A stretch of DNA of 64,000 bases from Rhodococcus spongiicola (lineage in GTDB: Bacteria > Actinomycetota > Actinomycetes > Mycobacteriales > Mycobacteriaceae): contig NZ_RKLN01000007.1 of the NCBI RefSeq assembly GCF_004011835.1, positions 142,597-206,596 of the forward strand, in the 5' to 3' direction. The position numbers were made by a program, and so were the translations under genes. The notes under the pieces were generated by a model. That model did not search any database and was not told the origin of the DNA. It saw only the letters and a list, made by a program, of their open reading frames with translations. Shown here piece by piece: positions 45,983-54,231 of the stretch. The number at the start of each line of letters is the position of its first letter. The first letter of the stretch is position 1.

Positions 45983-47392
45983 CTAGGACCGCGTTCCCAG
46001 GAACTGGCCGTGTAAGCCGGCCGGGATGTGGTGGGGGACGCTGGCTCGCGCGAGCTCGCGGAGTGTGCGACCGTCGAGCACGGCGAGGAATGAGGTGCCG
46101 TGTTTGGCGTCAAGCGTAACGGTCAGTACCAGGCCGTCGTCTTCCTCTCGCGCGTCGGGTGCCGCGACGAAGACCGGCTCGCCTGGGAAGCATGCCGGTT
46201 GTTCCCAGATCGTGGTTGTGCCGTCGACGACGTCGACTTTCGCGATCCGGTCGAGGAACCGGCCCTGCGGTGAGATGCTCGTGCCCCACGTGTATCGGTA
46301 GGGACGGGTGTTCACGCGACGGTAGTTGACCCGGGGAAGCTCGAGGGGAGTATCGGCCAGGTGCTCGCTGCGCACGCTGCCGACCTGCAGGTGCACACGC
46401 CAGCGGCGCAGGGTGCCGCGTGGAATGCGCGGGTCCTCCGTGCGCAGTCGGTCGAGGTAGGTTGAGCGGATGATCTCGTCGTCGTCGTAGACGCAGGCGT
46501 CTACGACGAGTTCTGGGCCGTCCTCGAACGCGTTCACGTGGTGGAAAGCAAAGCACGGTTCCGCCTCGAAGGTCCCGCGCAATGTTCCAGTGTGCCGGTC
46601 TATGACGATCAGGCGGGTGGGCCGGTCTGCGTGCCAACGGTAGTTCTCGATGAACGACTGGTTACCAAGCGCCAGGCGCAGCGGGTTCACCAGCAGCGGA
46701 TGCTCAGCGAGGATCGCGTAGTGCTCGGTGAGCGCGAACGAGTGCATGTAGCCGGGCTCGCGCACGCCGATCTTCGCGATGGTGCGGTAAGTGTGGCCGT
46801 CGCGGCTCGCGTGCAGCCGGTAGGTCGTGCGCGGGCCGAAATGTACCGCATAGCTGATCATCTCGCCGGAGCGCGGATCGGCGTGTGGATGTGCGGTGAC
46901 GTGATGGCCCGGAGACTTCTCCATGCCGAGGGTGGCGAGCGTCTCCGGGTCGAAAACGACCGGCATCGGAGTTTCGGTGAGCGCCAGGCATTTGTCGCCG
47001 AGGCGCACGAGATTGACGTTGGCGTTGTCGGTGAATTGTGGTGAGAACGCGGTCTGAACCCTGCCGAATATCGAGCGGCACGGATCGGTGGCGAACTCCG
47101 TGAGGCGGACTTCGCCCTTGTCCAGGGCCGCACGGCGCGCGCGCGTGTCCAGGAAACGGTTCGCGTAGGAGATGACGCCGTTGGCGAAGCCGAAGCGGTG
47201 CAGCATCGCGTGCCCATCGAACCAGTGATTGAGGGAGCGCGACCCGACCTCGTACTGTGCGGGTCCGTTGCGGATCAGCTCCCCACTCAGCCACGCGGGT
47301 ATCTCACCGGTCACGGGCAGCGAGTCAATGCGCACTTCGTCGGTTAGTGACCGAAAGCAGGCGCGGTGGTCGGGTTCAGTGATCGTAGACAC
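45983..47392 (-). CDS. carotenoid cleavage dioxygenase
   Basis: A 469-aa non-heme iron dioxygenase of the carotenoid/stilbene cleavage family. The four iron-binding histidines can be placed in HHVTAHPHADP, YMHSFALTEHY, FAFHHVNAFED and the C-terminal GLHGQF. RNGPAQYEVG and WFDGHAMLHRF are N-terminal family blocks. Start is the GTG at 47392 with AGAAGG upstream. No signal peptide. It is divergent from a PadR regulator 65 bp away. Substrate could be an apocarotenoid, carotenoid or stilbenoid lignin compound; sequence alone does not decide. Confidence 0.93.
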   Translation of the reverse strand: MSTITEPDHRACFRSLTDEVRIDSLPVTGEIPAWLSGELIRNGPAQYEVGSRSLNHWFDGHAMLHRFGFANGVISYANRFLDTRARRAALDKGEVRLTEFATDPCRSIFGRVQTAFSPQFTDNANVNLVRLGDKCLALTETPMPVVFDPETLATLGMEKSPGHHVTAHPHADPRSGEMISYAVHFGPRTTYRLHASRDGHTYRTIAKIGVREPGYMHSFALTEHYAILAEHPLLVNPLRLALGNQSFIENYRWHADRPTRLIVIDRHTGTLRGTFEAEPCFAFHHVNAFEDGPELVVDACVYDDDEIIRSTYLDRLRTEDPRIPRGTLRRWRVHLQVGSVRSEHLADTPLELPRVNYRRVNTRPYRYTWGTSISPQGRFLDRIAKVDVVDGTTTIWEQPACFPGEPVFVAAPDAREEDDGLVLTVTLDAKHGTSFLAVLDGRTLRELARASVPHHIPAGLHGQFLGTRS

Positions 47393-47420
47393 GGCGTGCC
47401 TTCTCTTCTGATAATTTGGA

Positions 47421-47441
47421 TAGATCAACATATACCATCTA
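47421..47441. promoter_or_regulatory. possible PadR operator
   Basis: TAGAT and ATCTA arms separated by 11 bp lie in the AT-rich gap between the divergent carotenoid oxygenase and PadR genes. Position is suggestive; the motif is weak. Confidence 0.3.
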
Positions 47442-47457
47442 CTTTGGACCATTGCAA

Positions 47458-47976
47458 ATGATTCGACTGACGCCTACGTCTTACGTCGTCCTCGGACTCG
47501 TCGAGTCCAGCGGCGAGGCAACCCCGTATGAACTCAAGCAGCAGCTGGCCGCCGGTGTCGGCAACTTCTGGTCGCTGCAGCACGCGCAGGTGTACGGGGA
47601 GCCGGAACGCCTCGCCGGCGCCGGCTATTTGGAGGAGCACCGCGAGGAGGGTGGCCGCCGACGCAAGCGCTACAGGCTTACCGACAGTGGCCGCGAAGCA
47701 CTTGCCGCCTGGCGTGAGGAGAACACAAGCGCCCTCTCGGAGTTGCGCGACCCGGGGCTGTTGAAGCTGTACTTCGGCGCCGACCCACACACGCTCGCCG
47801 TGGCGCAGCTTGCCGCGCACCGCGAGAAGCTCGCCGAGTACGAGCGCATCGCCGCGGCGGAACCCGACCCTATTTCTTTCGGCCCTCGGATGGCGCTGGA
47901 AGCCGGCATCGGGCATGAACGGGAGTGGGTCGAGTTCTGGGAGCGGGTCGCGGAGGAGGCGCCGAATCGCGCTTAA
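47458..47976 (+). CDS. PadR family transcriptional regulator
   Basis: A 172-aa regulator. The N-terminal winged helix contains TPTSYVVLGLVESSGEATPYELKQ split around the first helix, LQHAQVYGEPERLAGAGYLEE and RKRYRLTDSGREALAAW. The C-terminal half (Vir_act_alpha_C-like) is a coiled coil with LYFGADPHTLA and HEREWVEFWERV. It probably represses the divergent dioxygenase gene until a phenolic or apocarotenoid ligand binds. Confidence 0.9.
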   Translation: MIRLTPTSYVVLGLVESSGEATPYELKQQLAAGVGNFWSLQHAQVYGEPERLAGAGYLEEHREEGGRRRKRYRLTDSGREALAAWREENTSALSELRDPGLLKLYFGADPHTLAVAQLAAHREKLAEYERIAAAEPDPISFGPRMALEAGIGHEREWVEFWERVAEEAPNRA

Positions 47977-48063
47977 GCTTGGCCACTGCTGCACAGGCCA
48001 ATTCAGGGCCGTCGTCGCAGCGCAGTACCGCTGGATAGGTACCGCGTTGGGCGGAGATCGAGA

Positions 48064-48156
48064 TACGGCACGATCACCAAACCGTCACTGCCGCGGGCTG
48101 CAGAGAGCGTCAGCCGCGACAACTCGTCGTGATCGACGCCCAACATCGCCCGCGCC
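48064..48156 (-). pseudogene. internal fragment of a xylulokinase gene
   Basis: The minus strand reads [25 protein letters not shown], matching [26 protein letters not shown] of the intact xylulokinase (DNA 51144-51236) at about 85% identity. Flanking sequence is unrelated or strongly diverged. The rest of 47977-48236 has no gene. Confidence 0.8.
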
Positions 48157-48236
48157 TGTGACGACTCTGCCGGCGCAGCCCGACGGGTCGCATCGAGGTC
48201 AGGGCCGGGTTGCTTGAAGGAACCACTGGTGACGCA

Positions 48237-48824
48237 TCATCGACGCCACTCTTCCAACTGTGCTATTGCCGTATTCACCACCGCGACGGCTTCGTCCCGG
48301 TTGACGCGCGACAGGACGAGGGCGCTCACGGACAGTGACGTCAGTAGTCGGGCACGGTGCTCGAGGACGGCCGCCGGCATGTCCTGATCGACGGCGCGAA
48401 GGGCATGGGTGAGCGCGGTGGACAGCTCGTGCCGGTACGCGTCGACCACGGCACGCTGGGTGTCGTCGTGGGCCGCGAAGCCGGTGGCGCTGTTGAGGAC
48501 CAGGCAGCCGCGGCCGGGGCAGTCGTCGTGGGGTTCTGTGAGGGCGTCCGCCAGACTCCGGTAATAGCGGACGGCATCGTCCGGATGCGAGGGCTCGTCG
48601 GTCAGGATGCGAAGCCGAGGGCGGACGACCCTGTCGAGATAGTCTTCCACCGCCGCGTCGAAGAGTCCGCGCTTGTTGGTGAACGCGTTGTAGAGACTCG
48701 AGCGATTCAGTCCAGTCACACGCTCGATGTCGGGTATTGACGTGGCTTCGAAGCCCTTGTCCCAGAAGAGGTTGCGAATCTTACCGATCACCTCGGCGGT
48801 ATCGAAGTCCTGTGTTCGGGGCAT
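48237..48824 (-). CDS. TetR family transcriptional regulator
   Basis: A 195-aa repressor with the N-terminal helix-turn-helix FDTAEVIGKIRNLFWDKGFEA, TSIPDIERVTGLNRSSLYNAF and NKRGLFDAAVEDYLDRV. The C-terminal ligand domain contains CPGRGCLVLNSA, a TetR_C subgroup mark. ATG at 48824. It diverges from the oxidoreductase at 48913 with a palindromic site between. Confidence 0.92.
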   Translation of the reverse strand: MPRTQDFDTAEVIGKIRNLFWDKGFEATSIPDIERVTGLNRSSLYNAFTNKRGLFDAAVEDYLDRVVRPRLRILTDEPSHPDDAVRYYRSLADALTEPHDDCPGRGCLVLNSATGFAAHDDTQRAVVDAYRHELSTALTHALRAVDQDMPAAVLEHRARLLTSLSVSALVLSRVNRDEAVAVVNTAIAQLEEWRR

Positions 48825-48856
48825 GACGATCCTCACTCCCAGTTGTGAAACGGCCA

Positions 48857-48874
48857 TTTCAGTTTATATTGAAA
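48857..48874. promoter_or_regulatory. putative TetR operator
   Basis: TTTCA-N8-TGAAA lies in the 88-bp gap between the TetR and oxidoreductase starts, the expected position for autoregulation and control of the target. Confidence 0.45.
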
Positions 48875-48912
48875 CAGGCAGTTCAGAAAGAGAAGGATCG
48901 AAAGGAAGTACC

Positions 48913-49920
48913 GTGACCTCCAGCACCCAGATTCAGTTGATCAACCGGCCGGTGGGGTGGCCGACCCAGGACGACTTCCGTACGGTCGTCGTCGAGTTGC
49001 CCGACCTAGCACCTGGTCAGGTGCGTGTGGTCAACGAGTACACCTCCGTCGATCCCTACATGCGCGGACGGATGAACGAAGGGGAGTCATACATTCCGCC
49101 GTTCGAACTGGGAGAGACGATGACCGGTGGTGCCATCGGGCGCGTCGTCGAATCCAATGTCGCCACTCATCCCGTCGGTTCGGTCGTCATGCACGAGCTC
49201 GGTTGGCGAGACGTCGCGCAGGCCAATGCGTCGGCATTCCGCGTCGTGGAGGAGATTCCGGGCGTGCCGATCTCCGCGTACTTGGGGATCCTCGGGCTCA
49301 CCGGTCTGACGGCGTATGTCGGACTGATGCACATCGCGAATCTGAAGCCCGGCGACTCCGTGTTCATCTCTGGTGCCGCTGGTGCGGTGGGAACGGCGGC
49401 CGGACAGATTGCCAGGCTCGAGGGCGCATCGCGCGTGATCGGATCCGCTGGCAGTGCGGAGAAGGTCGCGCTTCTCACTGAGAAGTACGGTTACGCCGCC
49501 GCCTTTGACTACAAGCAGGCCCCGGTGCGTGAGCAGTTGGCGGAGATCGCCGGCGAGGGCATCGATGTCTACTTCGACAACGTCGGCGGTGACCACCTCG
49601 AGGCTGCGCTCGATGTTCTACGCCCTGGCGGTCGTGTCGCGCTGTGCGGCGCCATCTCCATGTACAACGCCACCGACCGCACACCGGGCCCCGACAACAT
49701 GGTGAACATCATCGGCCGCAGCCTCACCCTCCAGGGCTTCACGCTCGGTAACTACACACACCTCTTCCCAGAGTTCGTCGCCAAGATGGGCCCGTGGTTG
49801 GCGTCCGGCGAGGTGGTCCACGATGAGACCATCGTCGATGGAATCGAGAACTCGGTCGACGCGTTCCTCCAACTCATGCGCGGCGCGAACGTGGGGAAGA
49901 TGCTCGTCCGCGTGCGCTGA
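48913..49920 (+). CDS. zinc-independent NADP-dependent oxidoreductase (MDR, CurA/PTGR type)
   Basis: A 335-aa medium-chain reductase of the leukotriene B4 dehydrogenase/CurA type that reduces alpha,beta-unsaturated carbonyls. TSVDPYMRGRMNE is the family N-terminal mark, VFISGAAGAVGTAAGQIA the nucleotide fold, and YFDNVGGDHLEAAL and ALCGAISMYN follow. No zinc ligands. The GTG at 48913 has GAAAGGAAG upstream. Likely induced by electrophiles through the adjoining TetR. Confidence 0.92.
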   Translation: MTSSTQIQLINRPVGWPTQDDFRTVVVELPDLAPGQVRVVNEYTSVDPYMRGRMNEGESYIPPFELGETMTGGAIGRVVESNVATHPVGSVVMHELGWRDVAQANASAFRVVEEIPGVPISAYLGILGLTGLTAYVGLMHIANLKPGDSVFISGAAGAVGTAAGQIARLEGASRVIGSAGSAEKVALLTEKYGYAAAFDYKQAPVREQLAEIAGEGIDVYFDNVGGDHLEAALDVLRPGGRVALCGAISMYNATDRTPGPDNMVNIIGRSLTLQGFTLGNYTHLFPEFVAKMGPWLASGEVVHDETIVDGIENSVDAFLQLMRGANVGKMLVRVR

Positions 49921-49924
49921 TCGG

Positions 49925-49990
49925 TCACGAGTCGGTGAGGTGGCGGACCTCGGAATATCGCTCGCGCACAGCGGGTGCCGGGTCCGCCTC
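49925..49990 (-). pseudogene. C-terminal fragment of a second xylulokinase gene
   Basis: The minus strand reads [21 protein letters not shown] and a stop, against [21 protein letters not shown] at the end of the intact kinase. With flanks, 49922-49992 and 50715-50785 form a roughly 70-bp, about 90% identical direct repeat. Confidence 0.85.
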
Positions 49991-50025
49991 TTCGGCGGTC
50001 TGATCTGGCTCCGAGCGTCCTGGCA

Positions 50026-50517
50026 TCAGCTGGGTGGTCCGCCTCTTTTCCGCGCACGGCGGATGGTTCGGACTACCCGCGCCTTCACCGTGCGACTACG
50101 TCGGGCCTCGTGCGTTTCGATCAGTTCTTCGATGCGTTCCCAGGGCACAGTTCGCCTGAACGCTGCGCACTGGGAGGACAGGTTGCTGCCTGCTGCTTGG
50201 ATAGCGGCAACTCCGGTTCGAAGGACCTCTGGGTCCTCCCCCAAGGCTTCCGCGAGCCAAAGCAGGCCGGGGGCGCAACGGAAGTGTTGGTAGAAAGCGC
50301 GTGCATCCCGGTCGTGGTTCTTGCGGCCGTAGGCCCCTGGCCCGTTGTACTCGGCGAGCCAGCCGGTCAGGTGCTCCTTCTGGGTGGCGTACCAGACGTT
50401 CCCGGAGCGGGGCGACTCGAACGCGTCTGTGATCGGACAGTGGGCGGGCAGCGTGAGGACGATGTCTCTGAGCTGGGCCGGTGTCATCGGTGTGTGAGCC
50501 TTGGTGGAGTTGTTCAT
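50026..50517 (-). CDS. hypothetical protein between xylulokinase repeats
   Basis: A 163-aa soluble protein starting at the ATG at 50517 (or five codons earlier). Features are LRDIVLTLPAHCPITDAF, NVWYATQKEHLTGWLAEYNG, ARAFYQHFRCAPGLLWLAEA and a strongly basic end TVKARVVRTIRRARKR that could bind nucleic acid. I do not recognise the family. It lies between two direct copies of the xylulokinase 3' end, suggesting it came in as an insertion or rearrangement. Confidence 0.6.
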   Translation of the reverse strand: MNNSTKAHTPMTPAQLRDIVLTLPAHCPITDAFESPRSGNVWYATQKEHLTGWLAEYNGPGAYGRKNHDRDARAFYQHFRCAPGLLWLAEALGEDPEVLRTGVAAIQAAGSNLSSQCAAFRRTVPWERIEELIETHEARRSRTVKARVVRTIRRARKRGGPPS

Positions 50518-50717
50518 GGTGTTCAGGTGCATTCCCTTGGCGTGCTGGGGGGGTGGCTCGAGCAGAATAGTCGGGCGACCGTACTGCCGGACCAGTGGAG
50601 CCGCGGTCCGGCTCCTCGGCAAGCCGAAAGTGCCCACATCGTGAGCCCAGTCGACGCGCTCCTCCAGGTCATGGAGGGGTGTCAATGCTGAGGCGATGTT
50701 CGTCCGCTCCCCATCAG

Positions 50718-52112
50718 TCAGGAGTCGGTGAGATCGCGGACCTTGGAATATCGCTGGCGCACAGCGGGTGCCGGGTCCGCCTCGTACCGCTCGGCAGGTG
50801 TCCGGCCCCAGTCGGGCGGTTCCACGGCACCGGCGAGTGCCCAGGCGGCCTGCCGAGCGGCGCCGATGGCGACATACTCCGCAGGCCTCGGCACCAGAAC
50901 CGGTGCCCCGAACACAGTGGGAGCCAGTTCGCACAGTGCTCGCGACCGAGCGCCGCCACCGACCAGGAGTATGCGCCGCACCGTCACTCTCTGGGCAGCC
51001 AGGTGGTCGATGCCTTCCGCGAGCCCACACAGCAGCCCCTCGATCGCGGCGTGGGCGAAGTGCGCGGGTGTCGAGTTGGCGAGGCGCAGTCCGTGGACCG
51101 ACGCTGTGGCGCGAGGGCGATTGGGAGTGCGTTCGCCCTCGAAGTACGGCACCATCACCAAACCGTCACTGCCGCAGGGCGCAGAGAGTGCCAGCCGCGA
51201 TAACTCGTCGTGATCGACACCCAACAACGACGCCGTCGCGTCCAGTACGCGGGCAGCGTTCAGGGTACATACGAGTGGCAGTTGATGCCCGGTGGCGTCG
51301 GCGAAGCCCGCGACGAACCCTCCGGGATCGTTCGCGGGTATGGCCGACACCGCTGACACGACACCCGACGTTCCCACCGACACGACGACGTCACCCTCCC
51401 TGGCATCGAGAGCGAGTGCGGCGGCTGCGTTGTCGCCGGTGCCTGGGCCCAGTACCGCACCGGAGCGGGTTTCTCCGATCTGCTCGGCGGGTCCAGCCAC
51501 GCGCGGCAGCTGAACCGTGCGCCCTCTCAACGCAGGTGACAGCAGATCGCGACGGTATGAATCCGTTGCGGCAGAGAAGTATCCGGAACCACTGGCATCG
51601 CCGCGATCCGTGGACAATGTGCTCGGATCCTGGCCGCCCGCAAGTTGCCAACCGAGCCAGTCGTGGGGCAAGCACACTGCGGCTGTCCGGTCGGCGTTCC
51701 GCGGTTCGAAATCGGCAAGCCAGCGCAGTTTGCTGACCGTGATCGCTGCAACTGGCACGACGCCGACTGCATCCGCCCACGATCCGGCTCCGCCGAGGTC
51801 GTCGACCAACTCCGCTGCAGCGTCGGCGGAACGAGTGTCGTTCCACAACAATGCCGGACGGACGACGGACGATGCGTCGTCGAGACACACCATTCCGTGT
51901 TGTTGTGCTGCGACGGACACTGCGGCGACATCGTCCAATCCGCCGGCCGTGGCCATCGCGGCGTCGAGAGCTTTCGCCCATTCCTGCGGTGCGACCGCGG
52001 TGTCATCCGGATGCGGCGCCCGACCCTCACGGACTGTTTCGCCGGTGTCGGACTCGCAGACGATCACCTTGCACGACTGCGTCGACGAGTCGATGCCCGC
52101 GACGAGGGTCAT
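50718..52112 (-). CDS. xylB: xylulokinase
   Basis: A 464-aa FGGY-family kinase converting D-xylulose to xylulose 5-phosphate. [13 protein letters not shown] is the phosphate-1 loop, [10 protein letters not shown] and LWNDTRS contact sugar, [12 protein letters not shown] carries the catalytic Asp, and [16 protein letters not shown] binds ATP. It lies 121 bp downstream of a polyol dehydrogenase on the same strand; together they would take xylitol or D-arabitol to xylulose 5-phosphate. Fragments of related copies lie at 48064 and 49925. Confidence 0.93.
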   Translation of the reverse strand: MTLVAGIDSSTQSCKVIVCESDTGETVREGRAPHPDDTAVAPQEWAKALDAAMATAGGLDDVAAVSVAAQQHGMVCLDDASSVVRPALLWNDTRSADAAAELVDDLGGAGSWADAVGVVPVAAITVSKLRWLADFEPRNADRTAAVCLPHDWLGWQLAGGQDPSTLSTDRGDASGSGYFSAATDSYRRDLLSPALRGRTVQLPRVAGPAEQIGETRSGAVLGPGTGDNAAAALALDAREGDVVVSVGTSGVVSAVSAIPANDPGGFVAGFADATGHQLPLVCTLNAARVLDATASLLGVDHDELSRLALSAPCGSDGLVMVPYFEGERTPNRPRATASVHGLRLANSTPAHFAHAAIEGLLCGLAEGIDHLAAQRVTVRRILLVGGGARSRALCELAPTVFGAPVLVPRPAEYVAIGAARQAAWALAGAVEPPDWGRTPAERYEADPAPAVRQRYSKVRDLTDS

Positions 52113-52233
52113 CGTGAACCAGTCAGTGGGTCGAGCGCTTCACCAGTGGGGAAGATCGGGGCCCGGTCGCGCCACGGCACGGCGCCGTCCGAACTTCGGC
52201 ACTGTCTCGGAGTTGGGTGGCACCGGCGTGTTC

Positions 52234-53277
52234 TCATTCCTGTACGCGAACGACGGCCTTGAGACTGCCGGGTATCCGATCTGCGTTCAGTGCTTGCTCC
52301 GCTTCGGCGAGCGGAAATCGTTTGGTGACCATGGAATCGAGGTCGACCCGCCCGGACCGTTCGAGGGAGATCGCCGCCTGCCAGGTGTTGGCGTAGCGGA
52401 ATACCCCGGTCAGTAACAACTCCCGGTGCTGGATTATATGGACCGGCAGCGTCATTTCGTCGGCGCCCATGCCGACAAGCACGACTGTGCCTGCGGGCCG
52501 AACGGCCTCGATACCAGCCGCTACGGCGCTGGGGGCGCCGGAAGCGTCGATGAAGGCGTCCACGTGGAGTCCGGTGACATCCTGCTCGCGCGGATCCAGG
52601 ACGGCAGTGGCTCCGAACTCGGTTGCCATCTCACGTCGCCTGGGTTCGAGATCCGAGACGATGACTTCGGTGGCCCCGAACGCGAGGGCGGATTGCAATG
52701 TGGCGATGCCGATCGGTCCCGCACCCGCGACGAGAACGCGGGAACCGGCCGTTACTCGGGCCTTCCTGTTGGCGGCGATCGCCACCGACAAGGGCTCGCA
52801 CAGAGCTGCGGCGTCGTCGGACATGTCGTCCGGGATTGCATGCGCGAATCCCGACCCGATGGTCACGTACTCGGCCAACGCCCCGTCGAACGGTGGCGCC
52901 GCAAAAAACTGCATGTGCGGGCACAGGTGGTAGAGACCTCGCCGGGATTCCTCGCTCGAAGGGTCAGGACGCTGCGGCTCGATGGACACCCTTTGCCCGA
53001 TTCTGTGCGAGGCCACGTCGGCGCCGACCGCGACGATGGTGCCCGACGATTCATGGCCCAGTACGAGGGGCCGATCGACAACGAAGTCGCCTATGCGGCC
53101 CTCGCGGTAGAAGTGGGTGTCGGACCCGCAGATGCCCACCGATGCCACTTTCACCAAGACATCGCCGGGACCTGGGCTCGGGACCTCGCGTTCCTCCATC
53201 TCGATTCGACCGGGCTCGACGAGCACGCTCGCCCGCATCTTCGCGGGTATATTCGGCGGAATTGTTGCGGGGGTCAC
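52234..53277 (-). CDS. polyol (sorbitol/xylitol) dehydrogenase, zinc type
   Basis: A 347-aa zinc medium-chain dehydrogenase. Catalytic zinc ligands are Cys50 (GICGSDTHFY) and His75-Glu76 (LGHESSG); VLVAGAGPIGIATLQSA binds NAD. The lobe that normally holds four structural-zinc cysteines reads RPDPSSEESRRGLYHLCPHM with only one Cys, so the structural zinc site is missing, as in mammalian sorbitol dehydrogenase. GTG at 53277; a later ATG (codon 14) is possible. Paired with xylB in polyol catabolism. Confidence 0.9.
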   Translation of the reverse strand: MTPATIPPNIPAKMRASVLVEPGRIEMEEREVPSPGPGDVLVKVASVGICGSDTHFYREGRIGDFVVDRPLVLGHESSGTIVAVGADVASHRIGQRVSIEPQRPDPSSEESRRGLYHLCPHMQFFAAPPFDGALAEYVTIGSGFAHAIPDDMSDDAAALCEPLSVAIAANRKARVTAGSRVLVAGAGPIGIATLQSALAFGATEVIVSDLEPRRREMATEFGATAVLDPREQDVTGLHVDAFIDASGAPSAVAAGIEAVRPAGTVVLVGMGADEMTLPVHIIQHRELLLTGVFRYANTWQAAISLERSGRVDLDSMVTKRFPLAEAEQALNADRIPGSLKAVVRVQE

Positions 53278-53347
53278 AGGCCGATGCTAGCTCCGCCGAG
53301 CGGATGATCGCATTGTCGAACTGACCTGCTGGGAGCGGGAGTCGATC

Positions 53348-53424
53348 TGGTGCCCTCGGTGAGACTCGAACTCACACTGTACGGGTTTTGAATCCGTTTC
53401 CTCTGCCAATTGGGATACGAGGGC
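53348..53424 (-). tRNA. tRNA-Leu(CAA) with short variable arm, CCA encoded
   Basis: On the minus strand the acceptor arms GCCCTCG and CGAGGGC pair perfectly and are followed by A and encoded CCA. The T arm is GTGAG-TTCGAGT-CTCAC. The anticodon loop TTCAAAA gives anticodon CAA (leucine UUG), with an A-C mismatch closing the loop. Only about five bases separate the anticodon and T arms, unlike the long variable arm of normal tRNA-Leu. Confidence 0.88.
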
Positions 53425-53531
53425 GTGCGGGTAAACACTCTAGAAGATCACGAGGCGCAGTCAAAACCACCGGTACTCTCAAAGCGTTCGCGCCCCGTTC
53501 GGCGGGCGCCGACTCGAGGAGTGATGTGACC

Positions 53532-54152
53532 ATGAACGCGACCCCCGCGCAGGGGACGGAACCCAAGTCGCGGCGCGTGGTGGTGGCGGAGGACGAGGCA
53601 CTCATACGGTTGGACCTTGTCGAGATGCTCCGCGAGGAAGGCTACGACGTCGTCGGTGAGGCCGGCGACGGCCAGCGCGCCGTCGAGTTGGCGGAGGAGT
53701 TGCGTCCGGACCTGGTGATCATGGACGTCAAGATGCCGCGCCGCGACGGGATCGACGCAGCTTCCGAGATCGCTGCGAAAAGGATTGCGCCCGTAGTGAT
53801 CCTGACTGCGTTCAGTCAGCGTGATCTGGTCGAACGGGCTCGTGACGCGGGGGCGATGGCGTACCTCGTCAAGCCGTTCTCCAAGGCAGACCTGGTGCCG
53901 GCGGTGGAACTGGCGGCGAGTCGGTTCACGGAGATCGCGTTGCTCGAACGGGAGGTTGCCAGCCTCTCCTCGCGGCTCGAGACTCGCAAGGTCATCGAGC
54001 GGGCCAAGGGCATGCTCATGCGGTCGCAGGGGCTGAGCGAGCCCGAGGCGTTCAAGTGGATCCAACGGGCCGCGATGGATCGGCGGACGACCATGAAGGC
54101 CGTCGCCGAGGTCGTCCTCGACACCCTGGGTGGCGGCAGCACGGGCGAGTGA
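53532..54152 (+). CDS. pdtaR: ANTAR-domain response regulator PdtaR
   Basis: A 206-aa antiterminator response regulator. The receiver domain (residues 15-130) has Asp21-Glu22, phosphoacceptor Asp65 (VIMDVKMP), Thr in LTAFSQ and Lys in YLVKPFSK. A coiled coil leads to the RNA-binding ANTAR domain (about 145-200; RKVIERAKGMLM, LSEPEAFKWIQRAAMD). It is the partner of histidine kinase PdtaS, which is not in the window. ATG at 53532 with GGAGTGATG upstream. It precedes polA, as in mycobacteria. Confidence 0.94.
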   Translation: MNATPAQGTEPKSRRVVVAEDEALIRLDLVEMLREEGYDVVGEAGDGQRAVELAEELRPDLVIMDVKMPRRDGIDAASEIAAKRIAPVVILTAFSQRDLVERARDAGAMAYLVKPFSKADLVPAVELAASRFTEIALLEREVASLSSRLETRKVIERAKGMLMRSQGLSEPEAFKWIQRAAMDRRTTMKAVAEVVLDTLGGGSTGE

Positions 54153-54231
54153 GCGTGCATCGGCCTTTCGAGGGCCGACGCGCGGGGAGCAAGGACGTAT
54201 CTGTCGGGCCGGCTCCCTAGACTGGACAACC

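Noticed and set aside
50026-50785. Insertion sequence flanked by 70-bp direct repeats
   Set aside because: The enclosed gene shows no transposase motif and the repeats are gene ends, not short target duplications.
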